This document shows, in pieces, positions 46,401-55,000 of a DNA stretch of 64,000 nucleotides. The stretch covers positions 310,001 through 374,000 of the forward strand of contig NZ_CBDIPG010000001.1 in NCBI RefSeq assembly GCF_965283645.1, read 5' to 3'. A program made the translations under genes and the position numbers. Position 1 is the stretch's first letter, and each line of letters opens with the position of its first letter. The DNA is from Kordia sp965283645. GTDB lineage: Bacteria; Bacteroidota; Bacteroidia; Flavobacteriales; Flavobacteriaceae. The notes beneath the pieces are model-generated. The model was not told where the DNA came from. It was given only the letters and a program-made list of their open reading frames with translations, and did not search any database.

Positions 46401-49400
46401 ACACTCAATATAAAGCTCTGTTGTTTCTGTGGCAGATAACGAACTTTCAATAATAAATTTATCAATTTCATCTAGTAATTTTAAACATATTGCATGATTT
46501 TTTATTAAGTGTGAGATTTTATTTAAAATTTTTAATCTTAATGAAATCCTGTTAGATTCTCCATCATTAAAAGAGTTTAAGATTAACTCTATATGTTTAT
46601 TGTCAAGTTCTATTAATAGAAGAAAATCGAGAATTCGGCTAGCTAGATAATTTAAGTGATCTTGTGACCGATAGTTATAATGTCTAAACTCCCAATCCTT
46701 TGCAATATTTGCACAAATTAGGCTAAACTTATCTAAACATTCTTGATTGTTTAATCTACCTGTTATTTTATCTGCTTTAATTTGAAAAATAGCAACAGCA
46801 TGTCTAAAAAAACTACTAAAATCTTTTTTATCATCTTCTACACTTCTTCTTTCATCATAATCTTTAATCTTCTCAACATCTTTAAATTTGTCAGGATATA
46901 AACTTTCTAGTTGTAGGGTTTGCGCGTTTAAAGAAGCTAGTAAAACATTTATCCTTAAACTTATATCAAGTTCTATATCAGACTCTTTTTCAGGGTTATA
47001 TTTATTTGAAAAGTGAGGAACTCTAGTTGGGTTTTTATAATTGATTTTATTTAGAATTTCAATTATTTTATTTCTATCGAGTCTATTCTCAAGACATAAG
47101 ATTTCACAAAAATCAACAATTGAGGAATAAAAAACTCTTTCAAATTTGACCTTCCTATCTAAAACTTTTAATAAATAAGAAGTAATTAATTCAGTTTTAA
47201 AATTTTCTGCATTTATACCAAATTTAAAAAGCTTATTAATAATAAATATTTGTGTTATAAAGGGAACTTCTAATTCTCTTAACCAATGTTTTATATCTTC
47301 TTTTTTTGAAAATAATAAAATATTATCCAATAAATAATTTCCAGATGAAATTCTAACTGATTTAGGCGACCATCTGCTAAGTGACTCAAAAGCCTTTACA
47401 GGGTCATTTGTTAGCCTTAACATTGCTTCTGTTTCAAAGGCAATATCTAAGCTACTTATAGGGTAATCACCTAATTCCTCTTCCTCAACTGAATTGTGTC
47501 TCCATTCTAACCAGTTATGTGCCGTTTTTAAGTGTTTTCTTGCTATTTCAATGGTAAGTGAATTTCTAGAATATAGGCCTGCCAACTTAAGATGAAATGA
47601 TCCTCCCCAAGATTTTTCCTCAGAATTATTAGTTAATTTATATAATGAAGCTTCATCTCCAAACCTAATTACTAAATCTGGATTCTCAACAAGTAATTTA
47701 GTTAATGCTTTATCAGTTTTAGATTCTTCTGCTGCTATAAATAAGAGTTTGAAAAATGTTAAGTTATCAGTTTGACTATCTGCAACTTTCATTGCTAGTT
47801 TCGCCCTATCAATGTAAACCTCTTTATTCCTAATTGGATCAGTTGGATATGATCTATATTTGTTTTGAAGTACAACTTCTTTTAGGTTTTCTTTTAACTC
47901 AGCTTGAAATAAAATATCTGCTAAATTAATTGAAGCGTATTCATTTTTTTCTGCTCGCTCAAGAAACAACTCTGAAATACCCTTTAAATCTGAATTTGTT
48001 GGAGTGTATTTTTCCCTAATATAGTTTTCAAAATCTTCATCTCTAAAGCTAAATTTATTGTCATTCAATATTAAACCATGCCAAATATCTGCTGACAAAT
48101 CTTGTAAAAAACCTTCTTTTACATCTAATATTTTCGATATAAATTCTATAGGAACAGGTCTAGGCAATGTAATAAGATTGGTAAAAAACTTATCAATTAG
48201 TTTACTACCATTGTTTCCTATTCTTTTGGAAGCCTCATTGATTCTTTCTTCAATTAAATCTTCTACAATTTTCCCATTAGGTTTTAAATAGTTAATTACT
48301 TTATCAATGTCAACACCTTCTTTTTTAAGATCAATAGCATACGATTGTACACGAGGAATACCTTTAGTTAAAAGATGAAAATCTTTTATATTTTTTTCTG
48401 TAATACTTGGAAAAAAGTGTTTTAAATGTTTTTCAGTCTCCCCAAGAGTAAATGGAGAAATTTCAATATCTATATATTTGGATGGTAATTTAAGACTCTC
48501 TTTTCGGTAAGTTCTAGTGGTGAAAATTAATTTACATCCTTCTGGGAATTCTTCTTCTAATAAGTCATGTACAAATGAATTTTCATCTCTCTTTTCAGCT
48601 GCCGTAATGTTATTATCAGCTGCGTCAATTATAATTACCAAATATGCTTTATCACTTCTTCCTTTGAGAATTTTGATTGCATCATTAATTCTTCTTTTAA
48701 ATTCTCTAAGGTATATATCTTCTGATTCATTCTTATTAATCAAAAAGTTTGTACCAATCTTTTTAGCTATCGCATTTGTAATATGCAATAAGGCATTTTT
48801 ATGTAAATGCCTTCTGTCTGAAGGATCTAAATATGAACCATTACCGTAACAATCAAAAGTTATACATTCACAAAAATCAGGAATAGAATCCATTAATTGT
48901 TGTGTTAATGTAGATTTACCTATGCCTGCTCCTCCATGTATACAAATTGGCAGACCCTGATTTTTTTCTATTTTAATTAGTATTTCACTAAGTTGTTGGC
49001 GTTCTATTCTTTTTGATAGATTCTCAAAATGTTGAGGAACAGGAAATAAATTTTCTAAACTACCATTTGTAAAACCTAAACTAGCAATTATGTCATATAA
49101 AGTAAGTCTTACATTATTCTTAGACTCTGGCATCATTTTTTTCCAAACTAGCCTTGATAAATTATTAAACTGATGTCTTGAAGAAATACTTGTATTACTA
49201 ATAGATACAATTAAATCCCTTTCTAAATGATCTCTAGAGTTTGCGCCACAATCTTCAAAATCTAATAAACTTATAAAGTCTGAGAACTCTGTTACCCTCA
49301 ACTCTGATGCTACTAATAATTTTTGAAAAGCACTTTTATAAGATTTTAGATTCTTAATGATAGAATTAAAACTTCTTTTTTTATCTAATGGTAATAAAGC

Positions 49401-49889
49401 TTTTTGAACATTTTGAATTGCTTGTAATTGAGAACTATTAATATCTCTATTACTTACTAACTTAATTTTGACTTTTTCTAAAACTAATTTTCTGCCAAAC
49501 TCTTTGTTAAGAGTTTTATATATACTAGCAAGCCTATGAATAATCGAGCCTCTGTATGAACCGCTTCTCTTTCCTTTGTATAAGCTTGAAAAAGTCCAAT
49601 TCTCATCAGCTCTTCTTGTACTATACTTTAATTGAGAAATTACTAAGCTATCAGCTTCTAAAAAATTCTCTCCTCCATAATATTCTACTAAATCTATACC
49701 TAATAATTTTTCACCGTATGGATCAATTTTAGAAGACAAAGACTTCTCTATACCTTCAATACGTACGGTTTTTAAACCTTTAGTATCAAAGTTTAATAGT
49801 TGTAACGCCTTTTTGATTGTCCATAAAATATGAAAATCATCTCCTGCACTTGATAAATCAGCATCTGGAATAGTTTTTTTCTCTATCAT
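43416..49889 (-). CDS. Avs-like STAND NTPase with N-terminal DUF4297/Cap4-like nuclease
   Basis: This protein has 2157 residues. Residues 1 to about 230 look like a PD-(D/E)xK nuclease of the DUF4297/Cap4 kind: SSAGDDFHILWTIKKAL, then Asp66 in GIDLVEYYGG, and Gln86-x-Lys88 in VISQLKYS. A STAND/NACHT-type ATPase follows with Walker A at 319-327 (GGAGIGKST), Walker B near 416-425 (LVIIIDAADN) and FTTRTYR after it. Residues from about 600 form a very long alpha-helical, solenoid-like region, ending in a mixed beta part (IKIYLIKPDGTVKTLRGRD). Avs proteins use this plan to sense phage proteins and cut DNA. It lies 13 bp after an HNH gene and overlaps a third gene. I infer anti-phage defence. Confidence 0.82.
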   Translation of the reverse strand: MIEKKTIPDADLSSAGDDFHILWTIKKALQLLNFDTKGLKTVRIEGIEKSLSSKIDPYGEKLLGIDLVEYYGGENFLEADSLVISQLKYSTRRADENWTFSSLYKGKRSGSYRGSIIHRLASIYKTLNKEFGRKLVLEKVKIKLVSNRDINSSQLQAIQNVQKALLPLDKKRSFNSIIKNLKSYKSAFQKLLVASELRVTEFSDFISLLDFEDCGANSRDHLERDLIVSISNTSISSRHQFNNLSRLVWKKMMPESKNNVRLTLYDIIASLGFTNGSLENLFPVPQHFENLSKRIERQQLSEILIKIEKNQGLPICIHGGAGIGKSTLTQQLMDSIPDFCECITFDCYGNGSYLDPSDRRHLHKNALLHITNAIAKKIGTNFLINKNESEDIYLREFKRRINDAIKILKGRSDKAYLVIIIDAADNNITAAEKRDENSFVHDLLEEEFPEGCKLIFTTRTYRKESLKLPSKYIDIEISPFTLGETEKHLKHFFPSITEKNIKDFHLLTKGIPRVQSYAIDLKKEGVDIDKVINYLKPNGKIVEDLIEERINEASKRIGNNGSKLIDKFFTNLITLPRPVPIEFISKILDVKEGFLQDLSADIWHGLILNDNKFSFRDEDFENYIREKYTPTNSDLKGISELFLERAEKNEYASINLADILFQAELKENLKEVVLQNKYRSYPTDPIRNKEVYIDRAKLAMKVADSQTDNLTFFKLLFIAAEESKTDKALTKLLVENPDLVIRFGDEASLYKLTNNSEEKSWGGSFHLKLAGLYSRNSLTIEIARKHLKTAHNWLEWRHNSVEEEELGDYPISSLDIAFETEAMLRLTNDPVKAFESLSRWSPKSVRISSGNYLLDNILLFSKKEDIKHWLRELEVPFITQIFIINKLFKFGINAENFKTELITSYLLKVLDRKVKFERVFYSSIVDFCEILCLENRLDRNKIIEILNKINYKNPTRVPHFSNKYNPEKESDIELDISLRINVLLASLNAQTLQLESLYPDKFKDVEKIKDYDERRSVEDDKKDFSSFFRHAVAIFQIKADKITGRLNNQECLDKFSLICANIAKDWEFRHYNYRSQDHLNYLASRILDFLLLIELDNKHIELILNSFNDGESNRISLRLKILNKISHLIKNHAICLKLLDEIDKFIIESSLSATETTELYIECSLLGSKIDKETGKYYFDEAIEAVSDVDYEAFAKIKCIYELSEQGIPKFNPKLAYEYARFIEYADIKLGYYDKKHFPYNDGLKGVFNFDPSSAFSILCRWHHRNVLNIGKYVAPILNKALKNKIINHKIAGSLLTLNGNYYYDELAELYHNIIESYNNENDADNKTYFVETTYRDLRLGQHNSLIEELYSKIKDNKFLKEGTLVNYEKFIEFRKVEKKEKKEKESKYKNSFSKEDHPHKIDVKSINILATEDIENSIKTIINNNEDYHHRWEIDNFLLEIKNNCSPKNYVSQLDALINVSPEFLNFYSFELALRERIEEWQVHPGVKKWMQNKYRYVLLTWFNQFNDDNYLRIWDIKKFADLFCITNDNMVNILMNILPEKIEFLTDESIYGIFNLINDRLTKQENEDLLSWVLENWNSIIDENVADGIWNEELIPPKTSNKLMSEVLRFILGYPDKRSRWLAIHSIRRLINIGELEVIKNLLDSQNEKHCYPFQNKEYMFYWISAKLYLWIALERTSKENPKALISFKDKFFKELLNEDLPHVLIRNFIKKSCQNLIAYDCKVYTHEETEIINNALNSPFERVSRDTLEKRNRKISFNDNWKFKFDALDTLPYLYNGLSRTFDLSENSVADIADKYISQKWGYQGNPNKEDYVRDHLRNERNYYELTSNRKGSIPTIESLKTYFEYHAMFCAANDLLQKYPLAKPEYDGEWGTWDYWLESKSNTWEGYWLSDSRDTLPLEKKYWINEFDKFDEKWRDNIEEEKYDTEVGFGHYFNENYLMIFRGGSRHFGENYESVSIRSALVSNKGAEALLRAFQTAKDSYDYTIPFESDEDRFETKDSGFEYLGWLSNPRYEHEGLDLDDPFSKDIGKDYIVFGKCVLDLFDITYDNLFKRVFHNNELIAEYQHWSETSEHKYHDKVQSDGVELKVNTSFILEFLKRINKCMIIKCEIERQLKDRIYRMDRSELEIQNNIKIYLIKPDGTVKTLRGRDYKIR

Positions 49890-49902
49890 TACTTTTTATA
49901 CT

Positions 49903-50670
49903 TTAACCTAAAATACGATAGGTTAATTGATCATAGTCTTCTTTACTATTTAATAGTATTTTTGGAATTAATATATTGAAATCATCATTAAACCGAAATT
50001 CAAAAAAGAGAACATATTTATTAAACGGAGGTTTGAACCTCTCCATTGAGTCACTGTATAATTCTACTTGAAACTTAAAAGCTCTACCTTGAGGAATTTC
50101 TATCTCTTCTGTTAATACAGTATTTGTTTTGTCTGCATCATCAGGTAACTTTATTTTATATTTTATTAAAGGTCTTAAAATATTTGGAAGTGGAATATCT
50201 GGTCCAGCTAATCCTATTGGGAGCCTTTTAACTCTTGTGATTATATTTGTTAATAATACCGTTTGTTTTGTTTGATTTATGAAACTAAAATTGAATATTG
50301 GAAAAAGTGACTTCATTTTTACAGCTTCAAAGGCATTTGAAACTCCTTCTATTGGAAGCCAACTACAATTTTCTGAGTCAACATTAACAGAAATAAAGCG
50401 AATTTTCTCTGTTTTATTTTTTAGTCTATTCTTAGCTTCTTTTACTTGGCTGGTAATGATGTCTCCTTTTGTTACTTTAGAATGACAAGTTGGACATAGT
50501 AATAGCAAATTTTCTATGAGATTATTTGAAGGATTTTCATCAATATGATGAATTTCAAAATGTCCTACATCTTGACTATCACAAAAAGGACATGCAGAAG
50601 AAATTTCTTTTTGTAATTCAGCTCTAACTTTATTTTTCTGTGGAATACTTTTTCTTATTTTCTTTGACAT
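49903..50670 (-). CDS. HNH nuclease-domain protein, first gene of the Avs-like operon
   Basis: This 255-residue protein has an HNH zinc-finger nuclease motif at 27-63: Cys27-x2-Cys30 (CPFCDS), His41-His42 (EIHHIDENP), Asn50 and Asn54 in NNLIENLLLLC, and Cys59-x2-Cys62-His63 (CPTCHSK). Residues 90-255 are beta-rich (FPIFNFSFINQTKQTVLLTN) with no recognised family and may be a sensor or binding domain. The next gene starts 13 bp downstream on the same strand, so it is co-transcribed with the STAND protein. It could be a second effector or a self-protection factor. Confidence 0.8.
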   Translation of the reverse strand: MSKKIRKSIPQKNKVRAELQKEISSACPFCDSQDVGHFEIHHIDENPSNNLIENLLLLCPTCHSKVTKGDIITSQVKEAKNRLKNKTEKIRFISVNVDSENCSWLPIEGVSNAFEAVKMKSLFPIFNFSFINQTKQTVLLTNIITRVKRLPIGLAGPDIPLPNILRPLIKYKIKLPDDADKTNTVLTEEIEIPQGRAFKFQVELYSDSMERFKPPFNKYVLFFEFRFNDDFNILIPKILLNSKEDYDQLTYRILG

Positions 50671-50857
50671 GTAATTGTATTACTATTTATTTCCCATATT
50701 TTTTGAAAAATATTTTGACTAATAATATACAAATTATGTACTTAGTTTTTTACGGATTACCGTAAATATTATAACTATTTTACACTTAATTTCACCCAAG
50801 ACCTAATAAATAATTTCTTCTAAAAGATGAAATCTGTGAAATATTTCTTTAAAGTAT

Positions 50858-50865
50858 TATATTTG
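50858..50865 (+). promoter_or_regulatory. Candidate flavobacterial -7 box (TATATTTG)
   Basis: TATATTTG fits the TAnnTTTG element of Bacteroidota and lies 22 bp before the ATG of the 72-codon gene. No clear -33 TTG partner was seen. It lies in the 217-bp divergent region shared with the defence operon. Confidence 0.45.
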
Positions 50866-50887
50866 TAGAATACTAAATATATCAATA

Positions 50888-51106
50888 ATGCAGGACAATA
50901 TAGATTCGATCATACGTGCAATAAAAATTATTCAAAAAGAAACTCCAAACAGTGAAGCTATTCCGCTACTTGAAGATGCACTAAAGCAATCTATGAAGTT
51001 ATATGTTTTAAACATGGCTTCCATGAGTTCTGTAGTAGATATGGAGGAAATAAAGCAAAATTTCAAAAATGGCTTGGATCTTTTAGAGATTTTTAATAAG
51101 AAATAG
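50888..51106 (+). CDS. Small helical hypothetical protein divergent from the defence operon
   Basis: This 72-residue protein (MQDNIDSIIRAIKIIQKETP, ending in NGLDLLEIFNKK) is predicted to be helical and amphipathic, with no signal peptide and no recognised family. A good TAnnTTTG box before the ATG supports expression. Its divergent position 217 bp from the HNH gene fits a small regulator or an unrelated gene; there is no DNA-binding motif I can name. Confidence 0.5.
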   Translation: MQDNIDSIIRAIKIIQKETPNSEAIPLLEDALKQSMKLYVLNMASMSSVVDMEEIKQNFKNGLDLLEIFNKK

Positions 51107-51343
51107 TTATTTTCATATTTATTCTCTTCATATTTTCCTACCCATTGATTTGATGAATTTTGAGAGTATCTCTATTAATAAATCAAAGCCTACACATAAT
51201 AATATTGGAGTATAAATGTACTTACAGTAAAAAATTTCTCTATCTAACAAGTATCTAATTGGAAAATTTTAACATTTCTGATTGATTTAATCAAAATAAA
51301 ATGTAAACCCAAAAAAATATGTTTTTAATATATCTGCTGATTT

Positions 51344-52003
51344 TTAGTGTGTTAATGGGTTTCTTCCTTTTAGAGCAATAATGTAGTTAATACATAAAAA
51401 TGGATTTCTAATATCAAATGCTTGCCCACTTCCTGTAGCTCCTGTATCTCCTGATATATTTACGGAGTTTGGAGTCATAGACGCAGTATTAATTTCTGAA
51501 TTATATATATAAATATCTCCAGTACTTGATTGGGCTAAACCAAAATTAGCTCCTGTTGGATCATCAGTTGTAGCATCTTCTTCATTACATATTATAGTTC
51601 CTTTTAGTGTTCCTGAATCATGGGAATGATTTGGTAATTCTGCTGTACTTAATGTTTGTGTTTCTGCACCTCCTTTTTGCCCTAAACCAATTTGTGATAA
51701 GCCTACACCCTGTCCCTCATGAATTGGAGACCTTCCTCGCAAATCTGGTAGTCCAAAAGTTGTACTGCCATCACCTCCATATGTAGTTCCGAATAAATTG
51801 AATAAGGTTGTATGTTCTGAAATATTAAGTAATTGTCCATCGCATTTTGCCCAACCATTAGGAACTACACCAAAACCAACTGTTTTAATTTCACCAATAA
51901 AAGGAGTATTCAAACTATCTATTAAATCTTCAAACTGTTGTTGTGTTGGTTTGTCGCCTGTTTCAAAATATGTTTTTAGTGTTTCTTTGCTTTGTGTTGC
52001 CAT
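51344..52003 (-). CDS. Phage tail-collar domain protein (microcystin-dependent protein family)
   Basis: This 219-residue protein has the collar fold signatures FIGEIKTVGFGVVPNGWAKC and DGQLLNISEHTTLFNLFGTT, followed by GLPDLRGRSPIHEGQG and a C-terminal INYIIALKGRNP. These proteins cap fibres of phage tails or related particles. There is no signal peptide. It is the last gene of the minus-strand operon, 17 bp after the giant VWA protein gene. Confidence 0.9.
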   Translation of the reverse strand: MATQSKETLKTYFETGDKPTQQQFEDLIDSLNTPFIGEIKTVGFGVVPNGWAKCDGQLLNISEHTTLFNLFGTTYGGDGSTTFGLPDLRGRSPIHEGQGVGLSQIGLGQKGGAETQTLSTAELPNHSHDSGTLKGTIICNEEDATTDDPTGANFGLAQSSTGDIYIYNSEINTASMTPNSVNISGDTGATGSGQAFDIRNPFLCINYIIALKGRNPLTH

Positions 52004-52020
52004 AATTTATTTTTTTAATT

Positions 52021-55000
52021 TTATCTAACAATATTTGTACTTTCTATAATCATATTCCCAATACCTTCGTTTTGAGCAACGGTACTTGTTCTAGGAATTG
52101 TCAATATTTTTTCTTCTGTGCTCATCATTCCTGCTGAGTTTTCAGAGATTACTTTAAAATGATGGTATTTTGAGTCTCCTTCTTCATTTTTAGTAGATAA
52201 AGTTCCACTTTGTAAAGAAGTATCTGCTAACAGTAATTGTATGGAATCTGTATTAGAAATAAGCGTGTATATTTTGAACCAATTTCCTTGAGAATTCATT
52301 TTATACAGATAGTATTTACCATTGTGTACTTTTTTATCCCATTTCAGAATGATGTTATGAAGTAAAGAATTGTCATCTGAATCGGTATCAAAGTTATATT
52401 GCAAACTTGGAGAATCTGGATTAGCATTCTCAACGATACTACTTATTAATAGTTTTGATGGTTCTGAGGGAACATATTCGGTAACTTGAGGATGATTATC
52501 ATTTACAGTATTACTTCCATCCGCATATTGAATTTCTCTCAAAACTGTTACTCTGTAATATAATGGATCTCCATAAGGAACATTCGTTAAATCTGTAAAT
52601 TCATCTTTTAACTTCCATATATTATTTAATAGTTGTCCATCGGCTTCTAAATCTATCGTTTTTATTAGCTCCATAGTTCTAACCGATAATGCTTTCTTAG
52701 GATTTAGAGTTCTGTATAATTTTACTTGTTTTATATTTTGAATTTTAGGATACGCATTGATTTCAATTGAAATACCAGGGTCTATATTTAAATTATTATT
52801 CTGTAAAATAGGCAATACCCTTTTTATATCTGGATTTTGTGGCGGTTTTGTATTTACCAATTTTACAGGCCCTAATATTGAGCTATACTCTCCTAATTGC
52901 ATTGTATTTCCCATTTCTCGTATTGCATAGAAATAAAGATTATTTGAGGTGCCATCTAAGTTAAAGTCTGTAAATAAAATACGCGTTTCGACTCCTTCAA
53001 TTTCACTGATAAATTGTGCTGACATTATTTTTGCCATTGGAGCCATGTCAAATTTAGGGTCTGATGGTGACAATAAATTACCATTATCATCTCGAATTAC
53101 TTGCTTTTTTGCTATAGGCTTATAACTATATGGCTTTATGTGTTGATACATTATAGGAATTTCAGTAAGTGGCGTGAAGACATTAAATATTACTGATTTT
53201 ATATACTCCTTGAAGGTAACGGGCTCATCTATTCCTTCAGAGGGTAACGCTGGGATAACTATATCAGAATCTAAATCTGTAAGACCAAATGAACCTATAG
53301 CATAATTATTACCATTTGGGGAATCAATGTTTAATAATGTATAAGTAGTTTGGTAGGTACGATTTCTATACTCAAGAATATCATTTATAGATTGATATAG
53401 TTGATATTTATCCGGATTCGGAAAACGATATCCTTCACCTTCTTCTGGATAGTAAAAGAATTCATTGTCTGTTTGAAATGATTCATTAGGATATTCAAAA
53501 TCAAAGCCTACTAAGTTTTGCCAACGTTTTACTAAGTGATATTTTGGATCAAAATCTTCTTTTAATTTTTCTTTAATTTCTAAAACGGTTGCAGGACTGT
53601 ATAACGTATTTAAAATAGCATCATCATTACTTCTGTAAAATTGTATTCCGTGTGGTATATGTTTAAAACTTGGAGTTAATGAAAATGTCGATTTTCCAAA
53701 AGTATCGGGTCTTGTTGCATACATAAACTCTTCTCCAACAGACAGTAATGGGATTTCAGGACTAATAACTTCTTGTGCAAAGAATAATGCAGGTTGACTT
53801 ATTTTGGATTTGTACCAATCATTACTATTCGTAGCTTCTTCAGGATGATTTGGATCTACAGTTTGTAATCCTAAAATAGAGTATCGTATTTCTTCTCCTG
53901 TATCGGGTAAAATAGCATCTTCTGTGAGATGATGTGCTGCATCATGGTATAAATACATTCTATAACTAGGATAAAAGTTCACTTCTTGCTCACCAATTAG
54001 TATTGGATCAAATCCATCAATTAAATTGACATTATCAACATTTACTGGATATTGCGGATCTATGGCATAAATTATTAAATCATCTTCGGTACTTCCAATG
54101 TTTTCAATACTAACAACTTCTAAAATTTTACGCTTTTTAGTTGGATTGTTTTGCATATGTATTCTAACAATTCCTTGATACCAATCAATATGGTGCGAAT
54201 CGAATTGCGGATGATGAGCTAACTTATACTCAGGAAATGTAATTTTATACATTCCGACGTGAGTAGGTTCTGCTATTATAATTTTATTACCGTCATTATC
54301 TAAAACATCATTACCATCATCATCTGTTTGATAAATATTTTCCTTTGGTCTCAGCGCTTCTTCTATGATAGCTGTTTTCCATATTCCTCTAGATTTTTCT
54401 ACTATTTGTTCTGAAACACCACTAATACTTTCTTCATCAAGTATTTCTCTGTGAATATCATCTACTGAATCATACCCTATTTCAATTTGAAAACCTAATT
54501 TATTTACTGCTGCTGATGTTCCTATTTGCCAATTACTTTCTGTAAGCATATTTTCAACAGTATTAAACATGGTAATACCATTTGGTTCAGGTAATTCTAA
54601 AGGTATTGTTGGATCGGGTTCTGTTCCAGTAAGCATTGCTTGTGAAATTAATTCTTTGTAAACCGTGAATATTGGTCCTTCCCCTGTAATAGTTGACGCT
54701 ACTATTTCATGAATAATGTATTTTACATTGTTAAACATAAAAATACTCCCTACAAAATGTGATAGTTGATTCGATGGGATATTTGGTACAATCTCTTCTC
54801 CTGTACTCGCTAATTGGTACGCTTCCGTTCTAATGATTGCCAATGTATTATTAGGATGTGCATCAATACTTTTTATTTTTCCAGCTACTGTTTGAGGAGA
54901 TCTGTTTCTGAAAAAAATATTTATTTTATCTGCAAAAACCTCTTTACTATCTTTAAAAATAGCATTCACATCTAAAGGATCTGTATAAGTTCCCATTGAT

